Shown here piece after piece: positions 16,480 to 25,481 of a stretch of DNA of 57,187 nt. The notes under the pieces were generated by a model. The model was not told where the DNA came from, ran no database searches, and saw nothing but the letters and a program-made list of their open reading frames with translations. This DNA is from Chloroflexota bacterium (GTDB taxonomy: Bacteria; Chloroflexota; Anaerolineae; Aggregatilineales; Phototrophicaceae): positions 1 to 57,187 of the forward strand of contig JAPOXG010000108.1 of NCBI GenBank assembly GCA_026707225.1, written 5' to 3'. Position 1 is the stretch's first letter, and each line of letters opens with the position of its first letter. Position numbers and translations under genes: made by a program.

Positions 16480-17092
16480 AGTACTCGACGATGGAGAGTT
16501 GGATGGCGTTCATGAAGGTGTTCACCTGGCGCAGCAGCGTCGACCATTCCGTAGAGCTCTTCGGCGGCGATAGCTCCGACCAGGTCAAGATTGAATTGAG
16601 GACGAAGTCGCTGAAGAAGTAGAAGCCGCGCATCGCCTGGGGCAAGGTCAAGCCATCGGCGATCAGGCAGGCGGCGTAGTCTTTTCCCAGCGTGATGGCG
16701 TTGGCCAGCCCCGCATCGGGCGCGCCGGCGGCGAGGTAGCTGCGGATCGCTTCGAGCACGTCTCTGCCCTGCTCGCGCAGGCGCCCTTTGGCGTCGTCGC
16801 TCATCGCCTGATACCAGGGCGCCGTCTCCAGCGCTTCGCCGCCCACTTGCATGCGCGTCTGGCCCAGGGCGTTCTGTATGATCACCTGCAGCTCAATCGG
16901 CTGGATGTCGCCCTGCGCGTCCATGTAATCGGTCAGATCGCTGATATTGAAGCGGCGATGTTTGCCAGCGGTGCGGCGGTAAGGCAGTTTGCCGTCATCG
17001 GCCCAATTGCGCACGGTCGCCGGGTGTACGCCCAGGATCTCGGCGGCGCGGCGCAGGCTGACCCACTCGCTCGTCTCGTTTCTGTTCGTCAT
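16466..17092 (-). CDS. MerR/excisionase-type HTH regulator
   Basis: A 208-residue protein. Residues ~10-58 form a helix-turn-helix of the MerR/excisionase type (SLRRAAEILGVHPATVRNWA, then GKLPYRRTAGKHRRF). The C-terminal helical region (~75-205) resembles the RsbRD-like or globin-like sensory helices seen in comparable regulators, but I cannot assign it. It overlaps dprA by 14 bp and has a good promoter upstream. A link to competence is possible from context only. Confidence 0.8.
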   Translation of the reverse strand: MTNRNETSEWVSLRRAAEILGVHPATVRNWADDGKLPYRRTAGKHRRFNISDLTDYMDAQGDIQPIELQVIIQNALGQTRMQVGGEALETAPWYQAMSDDAKGRLREQGRDVLEAIRSYLAAGAPDAGLANAITLGKDYAACLIADGLTLPQAMRGFYFFSDFVLNSILTWSELSPPKSSTEWSTLLRQVNTFMNAIQLSIVEYYEAG

Positions 17093-17127
17093 TGCGAAAC
17101 TGGATGGTCTATTGACACGGTTCGATT

Positions 17128-17155
17128 AGTATAGCGGAATCGCGGAGACAGTCAA
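17128..17155 (-). promoter_or_regulatory. Promoter of the HTH-dprA operon
   Basis: TTGACT (17155-17150), a 16-bp spacer and TATACT (17133-17128), with the ATG 36 bp downstream. Confidence 0.55.
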
Positions 17156-17334
17156 CTTGGCGGGTCTTGGCTGCGTGGTGAATGAACTGGATCTTCGCAG
17201 CAGAAGACCCTTTATTCGAGCATAGACGGATGTAAGGGCGACCCAGGGGCGACTTGCCCAGCATTTTATAGAAATTTGGGGCCGAGCTGCTGTGGTGAAA
17301 AAAGATCTTTGCAGCCTTCGCAAAAGCGAGATTA

Positions 17335-18330
17335 TCAGCGCTGTTCAGCGCTCCCGCGGCGCCAGTCGGGTGGTCGCATCGCCAGCCGCCAGCGCCAGCC
17401 GACGGGATAGCCGATCATCTTGGCGACATCGCCGGTCAGGCGGATGAATGGAATCATGACGATGCAAAATAGCCAGGCGCGCCGCGATCGATCTGGCGCG
17501 CGGCGCATCACCGTCGGCAAGCGGCGGTAGGGCAGATAGAGATAATCGGCGGCGCCCAGCAGGTAGAGCAGCCAGAGCGCCGGATGCCATAGCGCGCCCG
17601 CGATGAAGATGGCCGGCGCCAAAGCAAAATAAGTCAGGTAACGGATCAAGTGGCGCTTGAACCAAAGATTCGCCTTGCCATCGCCGCGAGCATAGAGATA
17701 GTACTGCCGAAAGAATGGACGCAGCCCGCGCCGCGGACGGAAATAGACCAGCGCGTCCGGCGCGAAGGCGAAGGGGCCGCCGGCCGCTCGCAAACGCAGA
17801 TCGAAGACCAGATCCTCGCAGAAATCGAGCCATTCGGGGTACAGGCCGATGGCGCAGGCCGCCGACTTGCGGAAGGCGATGCTGCGGCTGCTGGGCAGGA
17901 AGATCGCGCCGTCGATCTCGCGCGCGAGCGGCAGGGTGGTCGCGCCCAGCGCGGTTTCAAAGGCGCTTTGCGGGTCGGCATGGAAGAAGCCGCCGACGAC
18001 ATTCAGCGTCGGCTCGCCCAGCAGGGGCGCGCTGATCTGTTCCAGCCAAGGCTCGCTCAGCCGTACGCCGGCGTCGGTGACGGCGATGATATCGCCCCGG
18101 GCTTCGGCGATGGCGCGGTTGCGCCCCTGGCTGATGTTGCAGCCGGGCTCGACGAAGATGCGCAGCGGCAAGTCCGCGGCGTAAGCGCGCATGATCGCCA
18201 GCGTGTCATCCTCGCTGCCGCCGTCGACGATAACGATCTCATCGGGGCGCCTCGTCTGGCGCTGGATCGAATCGAAGAGATGACGGATGTTGTCGCCTTC
18301 GTTCAGGACGGTGGCGATCAGGCTGATCAT
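17335..18330 (-). CDS. Family 2 glycosyltransferase
   Basis: A 331-residue GT-A enzyme. The N-terminal nucleotide-sugar domain shows SLIATVLNEGDNI, IVIVDGGSEDDT, CNISQGRNRAI and the DxD-like VTDAGV. A C-terminal part with two or three hydrophobic helices (~240-320) suggests membrane association and action on a lipid-linked acceptor. ATG 18330 is chosen over the longer frame because the family begins here and GAGG lies six bases upstream. It stands alone, without a polysaccharide cluster. Confidence 0.88.
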   Translation of the reverse strand: MISLIATVLNEGDNIRHLFDSIQRQTRRPDEIVIVDGGSEDDTLAIMRAYAADLPLRIFVEPGCNISQGRNRAIAEARGDIIAVTDAGVRLSEPWLEQISAPLLGEPTLNVVGGFFHADPQSAFETALGATTLPLAREIDGAIFLPSSRSIAFRKSAACAIGLYPEWLDFCEDLVFDLRLRAAGGPFAFAPDALVYFRPRRGLRPFFRQYYLYARGDGKANLWFKRHLIRYLTYFALAPAIFIAGALWHPALWLLYLLGAADYLYLPYRRLPTVMRRAPDRSRRAWLFCIVMIPFIRLTGDVAKMIGYPVGWRWRLAMRPPDWRRGSAEQR

Positions 18331-18475
18331 GCGCGCCTCTAGCGGAACGGCGAGTCTGCATAAAAGTCTACAACGGAAACGCAGGCGAGGCTTAGTCAGC
18401 CGACGATGGAATATTGCGCGCCTCAAGCATAGTCTTGTGATGTGCTTATCGATAGGCGGACCACGCCTAGTTTTG

Positions 18476-18504
18476 TTGACAAAGTAAAGATTTGGGCTTA
18501 TAGT
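18476..18504 (+). promoter_or_regulatory. Promoter of the small coiled-coil gene
   Basis: TTGACA, a 17-bp spacer and TATAGT: a near-consensus sigma-70/SigA-type promoter 36 bp before ATG 18541. Confidence 0.7.
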
Positions 18505-18540
18505 TCACTTGAAGGCGAACGCGACTTGGAGAGATTCGAT

Positions 18541-18798
18541 ATGGCAGGGGATTATATACCTGAGGACGAGTGGAAGCGCGAAGTGCACACCTATATCGAC
18601 GAGCAAATTGAGAAGCACAATGCTGCCAACCAGAAGGAGTTTCGGGCTCTTCGTGATGGGCAACTGAAGCTAGAAGCCGATATTGCCGGGGTCGAAGAGA
18701 GGCTTACCGGTGAAATCAGGAAAGTCCTCGCAGCCTCGGCATCAGCACACGAAGATATCATTGAGCGACTGGAGCGACTGGAAAACAGTCCAGACTAG
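18541..18798 (+). CDS. Small coiled-coil protein of unknown function
   Basis: An 85-residue acidic, helical protein with heptad-like spacing (YIDEQIEKHNAANQKEFRAL, then EADIAGVEERLTGEIRKVLA). It has no signal peptide or membrane segment. The start is supported by GGAGAG (18527-18532), eight bases upstream, and by a near-consensus promoter. It is AT-richer than adjacent genes and matches no family I know. Confidence 0.6.
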   Translation: MAGDYIPEDEWKREVHTYIDEQIEKHNAANQKEFRALRDGQLKLEADIAGVEERLTGEIRKVLAASASAHEDIIERLERLENSPD

Positions 18799-18878
18799 CT
18801 GCCCCGTAATCATGTCCTAGTACTTGATCCCTTTCCGGTTGCCCCAGACGTGATAGCGCAGTTTCGCTAAGATACTTC

Positions 18879-20384
18879 TCATCCACTGTCAGGCATATTG
18901 CGCGCCTCGAGCATGGTCCGCCGGAAGCGATAAACCTGGTCTTCGCCGCGCTCGTTCAAGACAGCGCCCCCGTCCACGATTCTGATCCAACCTAGCGCCC
19001 GCAGCCGCGCAAGCACTGTCGTCATGCGGCGTGGCGTCCAGCGGAAATGCAAGTGCAGCGTATCGGCGCGCAATTCGGTCGCCGCCTGCGGGGTTGTCTG
19101 GTGATTATGGATATGCGCCAGCACCACTTGATCGGCGAAGCGGCGGCGGCTGTTGGCGCGGCGGAGCGCCCCGGCAATCAGCCCGTAACGCGGCGAGAAG
19201 ACCCAGGCCAGCAGGAATAAGGCAAAGATCATCAGCACCATCGAGGCGCTGATGGACGAATCCCAATCTTCAATGAGGTCCAATCCGAATAGCTGGTTGA
19301 TAAACGCGATGCCGCTGGCGACGGGCAAGAGGCTGAAGAGCTGGCCGCGCGCCAGGTCATAGCCGAAGATGGCGCCGAGCGCGCCGATCAGTGGGCTCAA
19401 GAGCAGCATCAGCGCCAGGCGATCAGTCAACAGATAGGCGGCGGCTGGCGGGATGATGAAAAAGGCGATCACCAGAATCGAGCCGACCGCGTCAAAAGCG
19501 CCAACCGCGACCAGGCTGACGAGGATCATCAGCGCGTAGTGCATGACCGCCGGGCGAAAGCCAAGCGCCTTCGCCAGCGCCGCGTCGAAGGTGGCGAGCT
19601 TGAGTTCTTTGTAAAAGACCAGCGTGAAAGCCAGCGACAGCAGCGCCATCACCAGCGTCACCGTGATTGATTTGGGGAAAAAGACCAGCGCCGGCTCCCG
19701 CTCCAGCAAGCCCGCGCTCCAGGCTTGGGCGGGCGAATAGTCGCCGCAATTGCCGCAGACTTCGACGAACTCGGCGCGGCTGTCCCGCGGGTTGATGCCG
19801 AGCGCGCGACAGTTCAGGCATTGCCGCGTCATCCTGGCGGCGGGATGGTCTTCGGTGACGGTCACGCTTTGGCAATGGTCGAAGCAGTGGCTGTTGGTAT
19901 TCGCCCATGCCAGGCCGATCTCGCCGACCAGCACCGCGTCTTCATCGAGGTGCACATCATCGACGAAGCGCGAGACCAGGATCACGGCGATGGCGAAGAG
20001 CAGCGGAAAAGCCAAGCCCAGGGCGGCGTCTTGCCGCAGCAAGCCCGAGCGATAGAGCATCTCGGTCAGCAAGACCGTGCCGACGCCCGCCAAAGACGCG
20101 CCTAGTATCAGCCAGGGCGACGAGGTATCGCCTTCAAGGCCGAAGACGCCGGTCATCAAGAGAAAGGCGACGACGATGCCCAGCAGCGCTGTGTGGCTGA
20201 TAGCGTCGCTCGTCAGCGACAGGCCGCGCAATAGCAGAAAGACGCCCAGCAGCGCGCCGCTGACCGCGATCAAGCCGCCGATCAGCGTCGCCGTATTTTG
20301 GGGCGAGCGCAGCAAAGCATTGAGCTCCTCGCGGGTCAGGAAATTCAGCAGAAACTCGATCAGGAGGCGCTCCAATGGCATCAT
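18879..20384 (-). CDS. Zn/Mn ABC transporter permease with Cys-rich insert and winged-helix tail
   Basis: An ABC-3 family permease (ZnuB/MntB-like). The membrane core (~30-390) shows SLTSDAISHTALLGI, LRQDAALGLAFPLLFA and FYKELKLATFDAALAKALG. Two features are unusual. First, between the two permease halves (~165-215) there is a Cys-rich insert with CFDHC, CLNC and CGNC, likely a zinc-ribbon-type metal site. Second, a cytoplasmic C-terminal tail of ~90 residues (ADQVVLAHIHNHQTT ... RMTTVLARLRALGWIRIVDG) looks like a DtxR-type winged helix. Its start overlaps the preceding permease by ATGA, so it is the last gene of a four-gene operon. Confidence 0.88.
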   Translation of the reverse strand: MMPLERLLIEFLLNFLTREELNALLRSPQNTATLIGGLIAVSGALLGVFLLLRGLSLTSDAISHTALLGIVVAFLLMTGVFGLEGDTSSPWLILGASLAGVGTVLLTEMLYRSGLLRQDAALGLAFPLLFAIAVILVSRFVDDVHLDEDAVLVGEIGLAWANTNSHCFDHCQSVTVTEDHPAARMTRQCLNCRALGINPRDSRAEFVEVCGNCGDYSPAQAWSAGLLEREPALVFFPKSITVTLVMALLSLAFTLVFYKELKLATFDAALAKALGFRPAVMHYALMILVSLVAVGAFDAVGSILVIAFFIIPPAAAYLLTDRLALMLLLSPLIGALGAIFGYDLARGQLFSLLPVASGIAFINQLFGLDLIEDWDSSISASMVLMIFALFLLAWVFSPRYGLIAGALRRANSRRRFADQVVLAHIHNHQTTPQAATELRADTLHLHFRWTPRRMTTVLARLRALGWIRIVDGGAVLNERGEDQVYRFRRTMLEARNMPDSG

Positions 20385-21721
20385 GGGGCGGCGCCCTCCG
20401 CCAGTTTGGCTTCCAATATGGCGACCGCCTCAGCCGGCAGCAGGGACGCGATCTCCCGCTCTCGATCTTCCGCCACATTTGGCAAAGCAAGCTCGTGCGC
20501 GTAGAGCCGGTAGGTATCCCAGAGCTGTTGATTGTGAATGTCGCGCCGCGCCAGCTTGACCCCGCTTTGGCTGAGCCGCCAGCCGCCCTCCCCTAGCCTG
20601 ACGTGACCGGCGCCATCCAATTCGCGCAAGCCCAATGCGGCGCCCCGATCGCCAACGCCGCGAATGAAGCTGTCGGGCACCGGCGCGTTGACAGCGCCAT
20701 GCGCCAGGGCGTAGCGGTATAAATTGCGCAGGGTATTTCGCGCGGCGAAAGCGCGCCGATTGCTTCGCTGCCGCAGCCGGCTCCATAGCAAGCCTCGGCC
20801 GGGCGCCAAAGCCAGGGACAGCAGGACCAGGGCGAAAGCCACCACGATGATGGTGGGCCCGGTGGGGATATCGCTGTCGAGGGCGCTGATGACAGCGCCG
20901 ACCCCGCCGGAGAAGGCGCCGAAGACCGCGGCCAGAATCACCATCTGATCCAGCTTATGCGTCCACTGGCGCGCGGCGACGCCGGGGGCGATCAACATGC
21001 CGACCATCAGAATCACGCCGGCCAACTGCAAGCCCAGCACGATTGTCACCACGATCAGGGTCGATAGCAGCGTGTTGATGAGCCCGATGCGAATGCCGTT
21101 GGCGCCGGCGAATTCGGCGTCGAAGGTGACCAGCTTGAATTCTTTCCATAGCAGCGCCAGCAGGCACAAGATAATCAGCCCGACGCCCATGACCAAGCGG
21201 ACATCGCTCTCGATGATGGCGGCCGCCTGCCCAAAGATAAAGTGATCGAGGCCGGCTTGGCTGGCGTCGGGTATGGACTGGATATAAGCCAGCAGCGCGA
21301 TGCCGGCGGCGAACCAACTCGCCAGCACTATGCCGAGAGCGGCGTCTTGTTTGAGGCGGGTAGTTGCCAGCAGCGCGGCGACAAAACGCAGGCTCAACCA
21401 ACTGGCGATGCCGGCGCCGATGAGCAGGGGGCTCAACTCGCGCCCCGCCAGCAGGAAGGCGATCGCCACGCCGGGCAGAGCCGCGTGCGACAGCGCGTCG
21501 CCGAGCAGGCTCTCCCGCCGCAGCACCGCGAAACAGCCGAGCGCGCCGCTGATAAGCCCTAGGAACGAACCGCCCAGGGCGACGACGCGTACGGTGTAGG
21601 TGAAACGCAAGCCGAAGAGCGCTTGACTGAAGGGAATGATGAGCAGGCTCACCAGCGCGATAGCGGCGATGATCAGCCAGACGCGCCGATCGTCCCTGCT
21701 GATGGCAGCCCTTGCGGTCAT
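20381..21721 (-). CDS. Zn/Mn ABC transporter permease fused to a DtxR-like domain
   Basis: A 446-residue ABC-3 family permease; the core (~20-290) shows [31 protein letters not shown] and [15 protein letters not shown]. The C-terminal ~140 residues form a winged-helix segment followed by [18 protein letters not shown] and [19 protein letters not shown], which align with the dimerisation region of DtxR/MntR repressors. One His and one Glu line up with MntR metal ligands, but the usual E..EH pair is not conserved, so metal sensing is uncertain. The ATGA overlaps at both ends fix the start at 21721. A longer upstream frame is only a shadow of the ATPase gene. Confidence 0.88.
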   Translation of the reverse strand: MTARAAISRDDRRVWLIIAAIALVSLLIIPFSQALFGLRFTYTVRVVALGGSFLGLISGALGCFAVLRRESLLGDALSHAALPGVAIAFLLAGRELSPLLIGAGIASWLSLRFVAALLATTRLKQDAALGIVLASWFAAGIALLAYIQSIPDASQAGLDHFIFGQAAAIIESDVRLVMGVGLIILCLLALLWKEFKLVTFDAEFAGANGIRIGLINTLLSTLIVVTIVLGLQLAGVILMVGMLIAPGVAARQWTHKLDQMVILAAVFGAFSGGVGAVISALDSDIPTGPTIIVVAFALVLLSLALAPGRGLLWSRLRQRSNRRAFAARNTLRNLYRYALAHGAVNAPVPDSFIRGVGDRGAALGLRELDGAGHVRLGEGGWRLSQSGVKLARRDIHNQQLWDTYRLYAHELALPNVAEDREREIASLLPAEAVAILEAKLAEGAAP

Positions 21722-22488
21722 TGCGCGCTCGCCGCCAACAGCTGCCCGCCATGCAAGCTGGAGACGCGCCCGCCATAGGTCTTCTGCAGGTTCTCCAGGG
21801 TGAATGTTTGCAAGGTGGGGCCCGACGCGATGACTTCGACATTCAGCAGGGTCACCCAATCGAAGTATTCGGCGACGGTCTGCAAATCGTGATGGACGAC
21901 CAGCACGGTCTTGCCGCGCTGGTTCAACTGGCGCAGGATATTGACGATGGCGTTTTCGGTGACGGCGTCGACGGCGGCGAAGGGCTCGTCCATGAAGTAG
22001 ATCTGCGCGTCTTGCACCAGGGCGCGCGCCAGGAAAGTCCGTTGCTGCTGCCCGCCTGAGAGTTGGCTGATCTGCCGATCGGCGAAATCGACCAGACCGA
22101 CCTGCTCCAGCGCGTGAAGCGCCAAATCCCGCTCGGCTTTGCCGGGCCGGCGGAACCAGCCCAGCTTGCCATAGAGCCCCATGGTGACGACATCAAGCAC
22201 GGAGGCCGGGAAATCCCAATCGACGCTGCCCCGCTGCGGCACATAGCCGACCAGCGAGCGCGCCCGTTCATAGGGCTCGCCGAAGAAGGAAACGGCGCCG
22301 GCCGCCCGCGGAATCAGATTCAGCACCGCCTTGATCAAGGTGCTCTTGCCAGCGCCGTTGGGTCCGACAATCGCCATCAGCACGCCCGCTGGCACATCGA
22401 GGTCGATATCCCAGATTGCTGGTTTTTCGCGATAGGCGACGGTCAGATCATCGACTGTAAGGGCTGGGTTGCTGCGTGTTTGCATCAT
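21718..22488 (-). CDS. Zn/Mn ABC transporter ATPase
   Basis: A 256-residue ATPase of the metal-uptake (ZnuC/MntB/SitB) family: Walker [10 protein letters not shown], the family-specific [10 protein letters not shown] after the Q-loop, signature LSGGQQQR and Walker B YFMDEP, with H-loop VVHHDLQ. It powers import by the two downstream permeases. It overlaps the first permease by ATGA and follows the binding-protein gene after ~130 bp that hold R1/R3 repeat fragments. Confidence 0.95.
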   Translation of the reverse strand: MMQTRSNPALTVDDLTVAYREKPAIWDIDLDVPAGVLMAIVGPNGAGKSTLIKAVLNLIPRAAGAVSFFGEPYERARSLVGYVPQRGSVDWDFPASVLDVVTMGLYGKLGWFRRPGKAERDLALHALEQVGLVDFADRQISQLSGGQQQRTFLARALVQDAQIYFMDEPFAAVDAVTENAIVNILRQLNQRGKTVLVVHHDLQTVAEYFDWVTLLNVEVIASGPTLQTFTLENLQKTYGGRVSSLHGGQLLAASAQ

Positions 22489-22510
22489 TCATGCACCTGG
22501 GATTTAGGCG

Positions 22511-22560
22511 GCGGGCGAGACAAGCCGAGCGTAGACACTACGGTTCTCTCGCCCCTACAC
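22511..22560 (+). repeat. Composite R1/R3 repeat fragment
   Basis: A half-palindrome GGGCGAG followed by GTAGACACTA (the R3 end word) and then CTCGCCCCTACAC (R1 right arm). It looks like an R1 unit carrying R3 end sequence, located inside the metal-uptake operon. Confidence 0.6.
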
Positions 22561-22570
22561 TTCTCATCGG

Positions 22571-22598
22571 CGGGCGACTCGATAGGGTCGCCCCTACA
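22571..22598 (+). repeat. R1 palindromic repeat
   Basis: CGGGCGACTCGATAGGGTCG followed by CCCCTACA, in the 131-bp gap between the metal-binding protein and ATPase genes. The hairpin would lie inside the operon mRNA. Confidence 0.85.
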
Positions 22599-22619
22599 TG
22601 CGCCCATTTATACGCGTAA

Positions 22620-23648
22620 TCAGGCATCGCAGTCCACATTCCAAATGTCAGCTGGCGGCTGCGGCAGCAGGCTAGGGGGCCAAGGCGGAATCTCAACGGC
22701 GGCGCCCATGCACTGATAAGACTGCATGATCGTCAGGGCGTTTTGCGCCAGCATGCCGATATAGCTGCCGCCGAAGCGGCCGCGCTCGCCCATGGCATCG
22801 CCGAAGAGTTCGCGCAGGCCGATGCGGACGTCGGCGCCTTGGGCGCGCGCCGCTTCAATCACCGCTTCGATGGTATCGGGCGGGATGCTGCTTTCGACGA
22901 AGAGCACGGGAATCGCGTTGGCGATGACGAAATCGACCGTCTCCTGAATATCGCCCACGCCGGCTTCGTCTTCGGTGCTCAAACCCTGAATCGCCTGCAT
23001 GCGCCAGCCGAACGCTGCGCCGAAATATTGAAAGGCGTCGTGCGAGGTCACTAGATAGCGCTGCCCTTCTTGCACCGAGCGCAAGCCAGCGTCAGCCCAG
23101 TCATAAAGCAGCTGCAGCTGATCGATGTAGGCGGCGGCGTTGGCGCGATAGGCGTCCGCGTTGGCCGGATCGAGCGAAGCCAGCGCCTCAGCCAGATCCG
23201 CGACCGTCAGCTGCCAATTGAGCGGGTCAAACCAGAAATGCGGGTCATCGACATTCGTCAGCGATTCCGAGAGATCGAAACCGCCGATGATAAAACCGGC
23301 CTCTTTGACCGGCTGGCTAAGGGGATGGACAGCGATGCGCTGCTCAGAGAGCGCGGCGAAGACCGCATCAAACTGCCCTTCCAGGCGCAAGCCGCTGTAG
23401 ATCACCATCTCGGCTTGATTCATAGCGACAATGTCGGATTCGGTCGGCTGATACAAATGGGGATCGACGCCCGCTCCCATCAAGGCGGTGATGCGGATGC
23501 CGGCGACATCTTGGGCGAGGATGTGAACAAGATCGGCCGCTTGCGTGGTGGTGGCAACGATTTCGAGCCCCTCTTCGCCCCCGCGCGCGATCGAGCCGAC
23601 CCATAGCGGCAGGATCAACAGGGGCAGCAAGCAATGGCGGATGGACAC
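22620..23648 (-). CDS. Zn/Mn ABC transporter substrate-binding protein
   Basis: A 342-residue periplasmic-type binding protein of cluster A-I (ZnuA/TroA-like). Metal ligands are visible in GVDPHLYQP, NVDDPHFWFDP (a His-bearing site) and TSHDAFQYFG, with an acidic ligand in LFVESS. A signal peptide follows GTG 23648 (MSIRHCLLPLLILPLWVGS) but there is no lipobox Cys after it, so it may not be a classical lipoprotein. AAGGAG six bases before the GTG fixes the start; a longer frame to 23720 would run through the promoter. It heads the metal-uptake operon. Confidence 0.92.
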   Translation of the reverse strand: MSIRHCLLPLLILPLWVGSIARGGEEGLEIVATTTQAADLVHILAQDVAGIRITALMGAGVDPHLYQPTESDIVAMNQAEMVIYSGLRLEGQFDAVFAALSEQRIAVHPLSQPVKEAGFIIGGFDLSESLTNVDDPHFWFDPLNWQLTVADLAEALASLDPANADAYRANAAAYIDQLQLLYDWADAGLRSVQEGQRYLVTSHDAFQYFGAAFGWRMQAIQGLSTEDEAGVGDIQETVDFVIANAIPVLFVESSIPPDTIEAVIEAARAQGADVRIGLRELFGDAMGERGRFGGSYIGMLAQNALTIMQSYQCMGAAVEIPPWPPSLLPQPPADIWNVDCDA

Positions 23649-23690
23649 GGCGGACTCCTTCCGGAATCTAATTTTAGCGGTATTAACACT

Positions 23691-23720
23691 ATTTTTAGTC
23701 CAACTTAAAAATATTGTCAA
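23691..23720 (-). promoter_or_regulatory. Promoter and candidate operator of the metal-uptake operon
   Basis: TTGACA (23720-23715), a 17-bp spacer and TAAAAA (23697-23692) on the minus strand. An imperfect AT-rich palindrome (ATTTTTAGT-CCA-ACTTAAAAAT, 23691-23712) covers the spacer and -10, a shape like DtxR/MntR-family sites. Repression by metal-loaded regulator is inferred. Confidence 0.5.
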
Positions 23721-23817
23721 GGGGGATGAAAAAATTGCTGTTTACGTTGCTGGCGCCACACCCCATCCTCGATCGCCTGTGTCTACGCGGCGCGGCTCAC
23801 TCCCCCAAAAAGAATGA

Positions 23818-23984
23818 GGACAGGACAGTTTATTTGCGAGCAAAATATCGGCGCGATTTCGGTATTATGTTGGCCATTGTCGGGCGACCTGATAGGTCGC
23901 CCCTACCATATTCGCATCGAGAGATGCTTTAGACGTCTAGCGTGGCGCCTTTGTATGCGATTGGGTCAAACCTGTCCTGTCCCC
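23818..23984. mobile_element. MITE-like element with GGACAGGACAG ends
   Basis: A ~167-bp segment bounded by GGACAGGACAGTTT on the left and AAACCTGTCCTGTCC on the right, near-perfect inverted repeats of ~14 bp. It has no ORF and contains one R1 palindrome. It resembles a non-autonomous element whose transposase is supplied elsewhere. Confidence 0.65.
23881..23907 (+). repeat. R1 palindromic repeat
   Basis: CGGGCGACCTGATAGGTCGC then CCCTACC, nested inside the MITE-like element. Confidence 0.85.
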
Positions 23985-23990
23985 AGCCAT

Positions 23991-24070
23991 AAGGAGGGAG
24001 GGGGAGCTAAGGCGCAACGAGACGCAAGGTATATTGCACTAGCGGCGATTTTGTAGCGCTTGTGTCTACA
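23991..24070 (+). repeat. R3 dispersed repeat, copy b (5' truncated)
   Basis: It shares GGAGGGGGAGCTA, ACGAGACGCA and the end word GTGTCTACA with copies a and c, but lacks the GTAGACACTGACC start. It abuts the MITE-like element. Confidence 0.6.
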
Positions 24071-24111
24071 GATTCACCTTTTGCGATTTCGCAATAGTTA
24101 TGAGCCGAGTC

Positions 24112-24139
24112 TTGACATGCGAGCGACTGTGGTTACATT
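24112..24139 (+). promoter_or_regulatory. Promoter of the aminotransferase gene
   Basis: TTGACA, a 16-bp spacer and TACATT, 36 bp before ATG 24176. Confidence 0.5.
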
Positions 24140-24175
24140 CCTTGTCAGAACCTCCGGCAATGAGGAACTATCGCC

Positions 24176-25333
24176 ATGAAATTCGCTCCCTTCAAAATCG
24201 AGAACTTCTTCCGCCAGCACGAATTCAGCGCGCCCTACGGCATCAGCCAATCCGACACCGAGCCGCTGACGCTGGATGAGCTGCTGACTTATGCCAGCAC
24301 GGAACGGCGCGAGCAATTCGATAAGCTGTGGCTGGGTTATACCGAGACGCAGGGTCATCCCGAATTGCGCGCTTCTATCGCCGCCATGCACAAAGGCATT
24401 GACGCCGGCGATGTGATCGAGGTGGTGCCCGAGGAAGGCGTCTTCCTGCCGATGAACAGCCTGCTCAATGCGGGCGATCACGTGGTGGTGATGCATCCCA
24501 GTTTTCAATCGCTGTGGGAAATCGCGCGCGCGACCGGCTGTGAGCTCTCGTTCTGGTCCCAGCGGCGGACGGAAAACGGCTGGCATTTCGATGTGGACGA
24601 GCTGGAGCGCTTGATCCGCCCCGACACGCGGATGCTGATCATCAACTTCCCGCACAACCCGACCGGCTATTTGCCGAGCCGCGACGATTTCGAACGCATC
24701 GTTGAGCTGGCGCGGCGGCAAAACCTGATCTTGTTCTCGGACGAGATATATCGCTTCACCGAGCATGATGAGACTTTGCGCCTGCCATCGGCTTGCGAGC
24801 TGTATAAGCGGGCGATCGCGCTCGGCGGCTTGTCGAAGTGCTTCGGCTTGCCTGGCTTGCGCGTCGGCTGGCTGATTACGCGGGACGCCGGGCTGTCGCA
24901 CGAGCTGCAAGAGATGAAGAGTTATACGACAATCTGTGGCAGCGCGCCCAGCGAAATCCTGGCTTTGATCGCGCTGGATAATTGGCGGGCTTTGACGGCG
25001 CGCAGCATCGAGATCGTGAGGACGAACATCGGCCATTGCCGCGAATTCTTCGGCGCCTACCCGGACCTGTTCTGGCTGAGTTATCCGGCAGGCGGCACCG
25101 TCACCTTGGCTGAGTTGAAAGCCGATATGCCGGTGAGCGAATTCGCCGAAGCGATCGTCGCCGAGGCCAGCGTAACGGTCTTGCCAGCCGCGATCATGCT
25201 CTTCGAAGGCAATTACTTCCGTCTGGGTTTGGGACGGACGACCCTGCCCCAGGCGCTGGCGCATGTCGAGCAATTCATCATCGACCGCTTCAACGAATGC
25301 TATGAGACTGCCGGCAAAACGACGCCTGTGTAG
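24176..25333 (+). CDS. PLP-dependent class I/II aminotransferase
   Basis: A 385-residue fold-type I enzyme. The cofactor Lys is in GGLSKCFGLPGLRVGW. Other family marks are NFPHNPTGYLPS (phosphate/carboxylate site), FSDEIYRF and the C-terminal substrate-binding Arg in YFRLGLGR. It would transfer an amino group between an amino acid and a keto acid; the substrate cannot be told from sequence. GAGGA eight bases upstream supports the start. It is followed by a PhyH dioxygenase, suggesting a small catabolic or tailoring pair. Confidence 0.92.
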   Translation: MKFAPFKIENFFRQHEFSAPYGISQSDTEPLTLDELLTYASTERREQFDKLWLGYTETQGHPELRASIAAMHKGIDAGDVIEVVPEEGVFLPMNSLLNAGDHVVVMHPSFQSLWEIARATGCELSFWSQRRTENGWHFDVDELERLIRPDTRMLIINFPHNPTGYLPSRDDFERIVELARRQNLILFSDEIYRFTEHDETLRLPSACELYKRAIALGGLSKCFGLPGLRVGWLITRDAGLSHELQEMKSYTTICGSAPSEILALIALDNWRALTARSIEIVRTNIGHCREFFGAYPDLFWLSYPAGGTVTLAELKADMPVSEFAEAIVAEASVTVLPAAIMLFEGNYFRLGLGRTTLPQALAHVEQFIIDRFNECYETAGKTTPV

Positions 25334-25481
25334 GCGCGAGCCACTGGGTTGCCCGTCCGTCATTGCGCAAAACCTGTACGAGCGAGCCGGTGTCTCCCCT
25401 AATAGCTACAGGATTCCAATCCGTTGTCGTAAGATTAGCTTGGGTCTGCTTCGATAGACGGGTGGAAACGGAGACCTCCTT

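Noticed and set aside
24098..25363. A 421-codon minus-strand ORF opposite the aminotransferase gene.
   Set aside because: The plus-strand protein has all catalytic motifs; the minus-strand frame is a GC-bias shadow.
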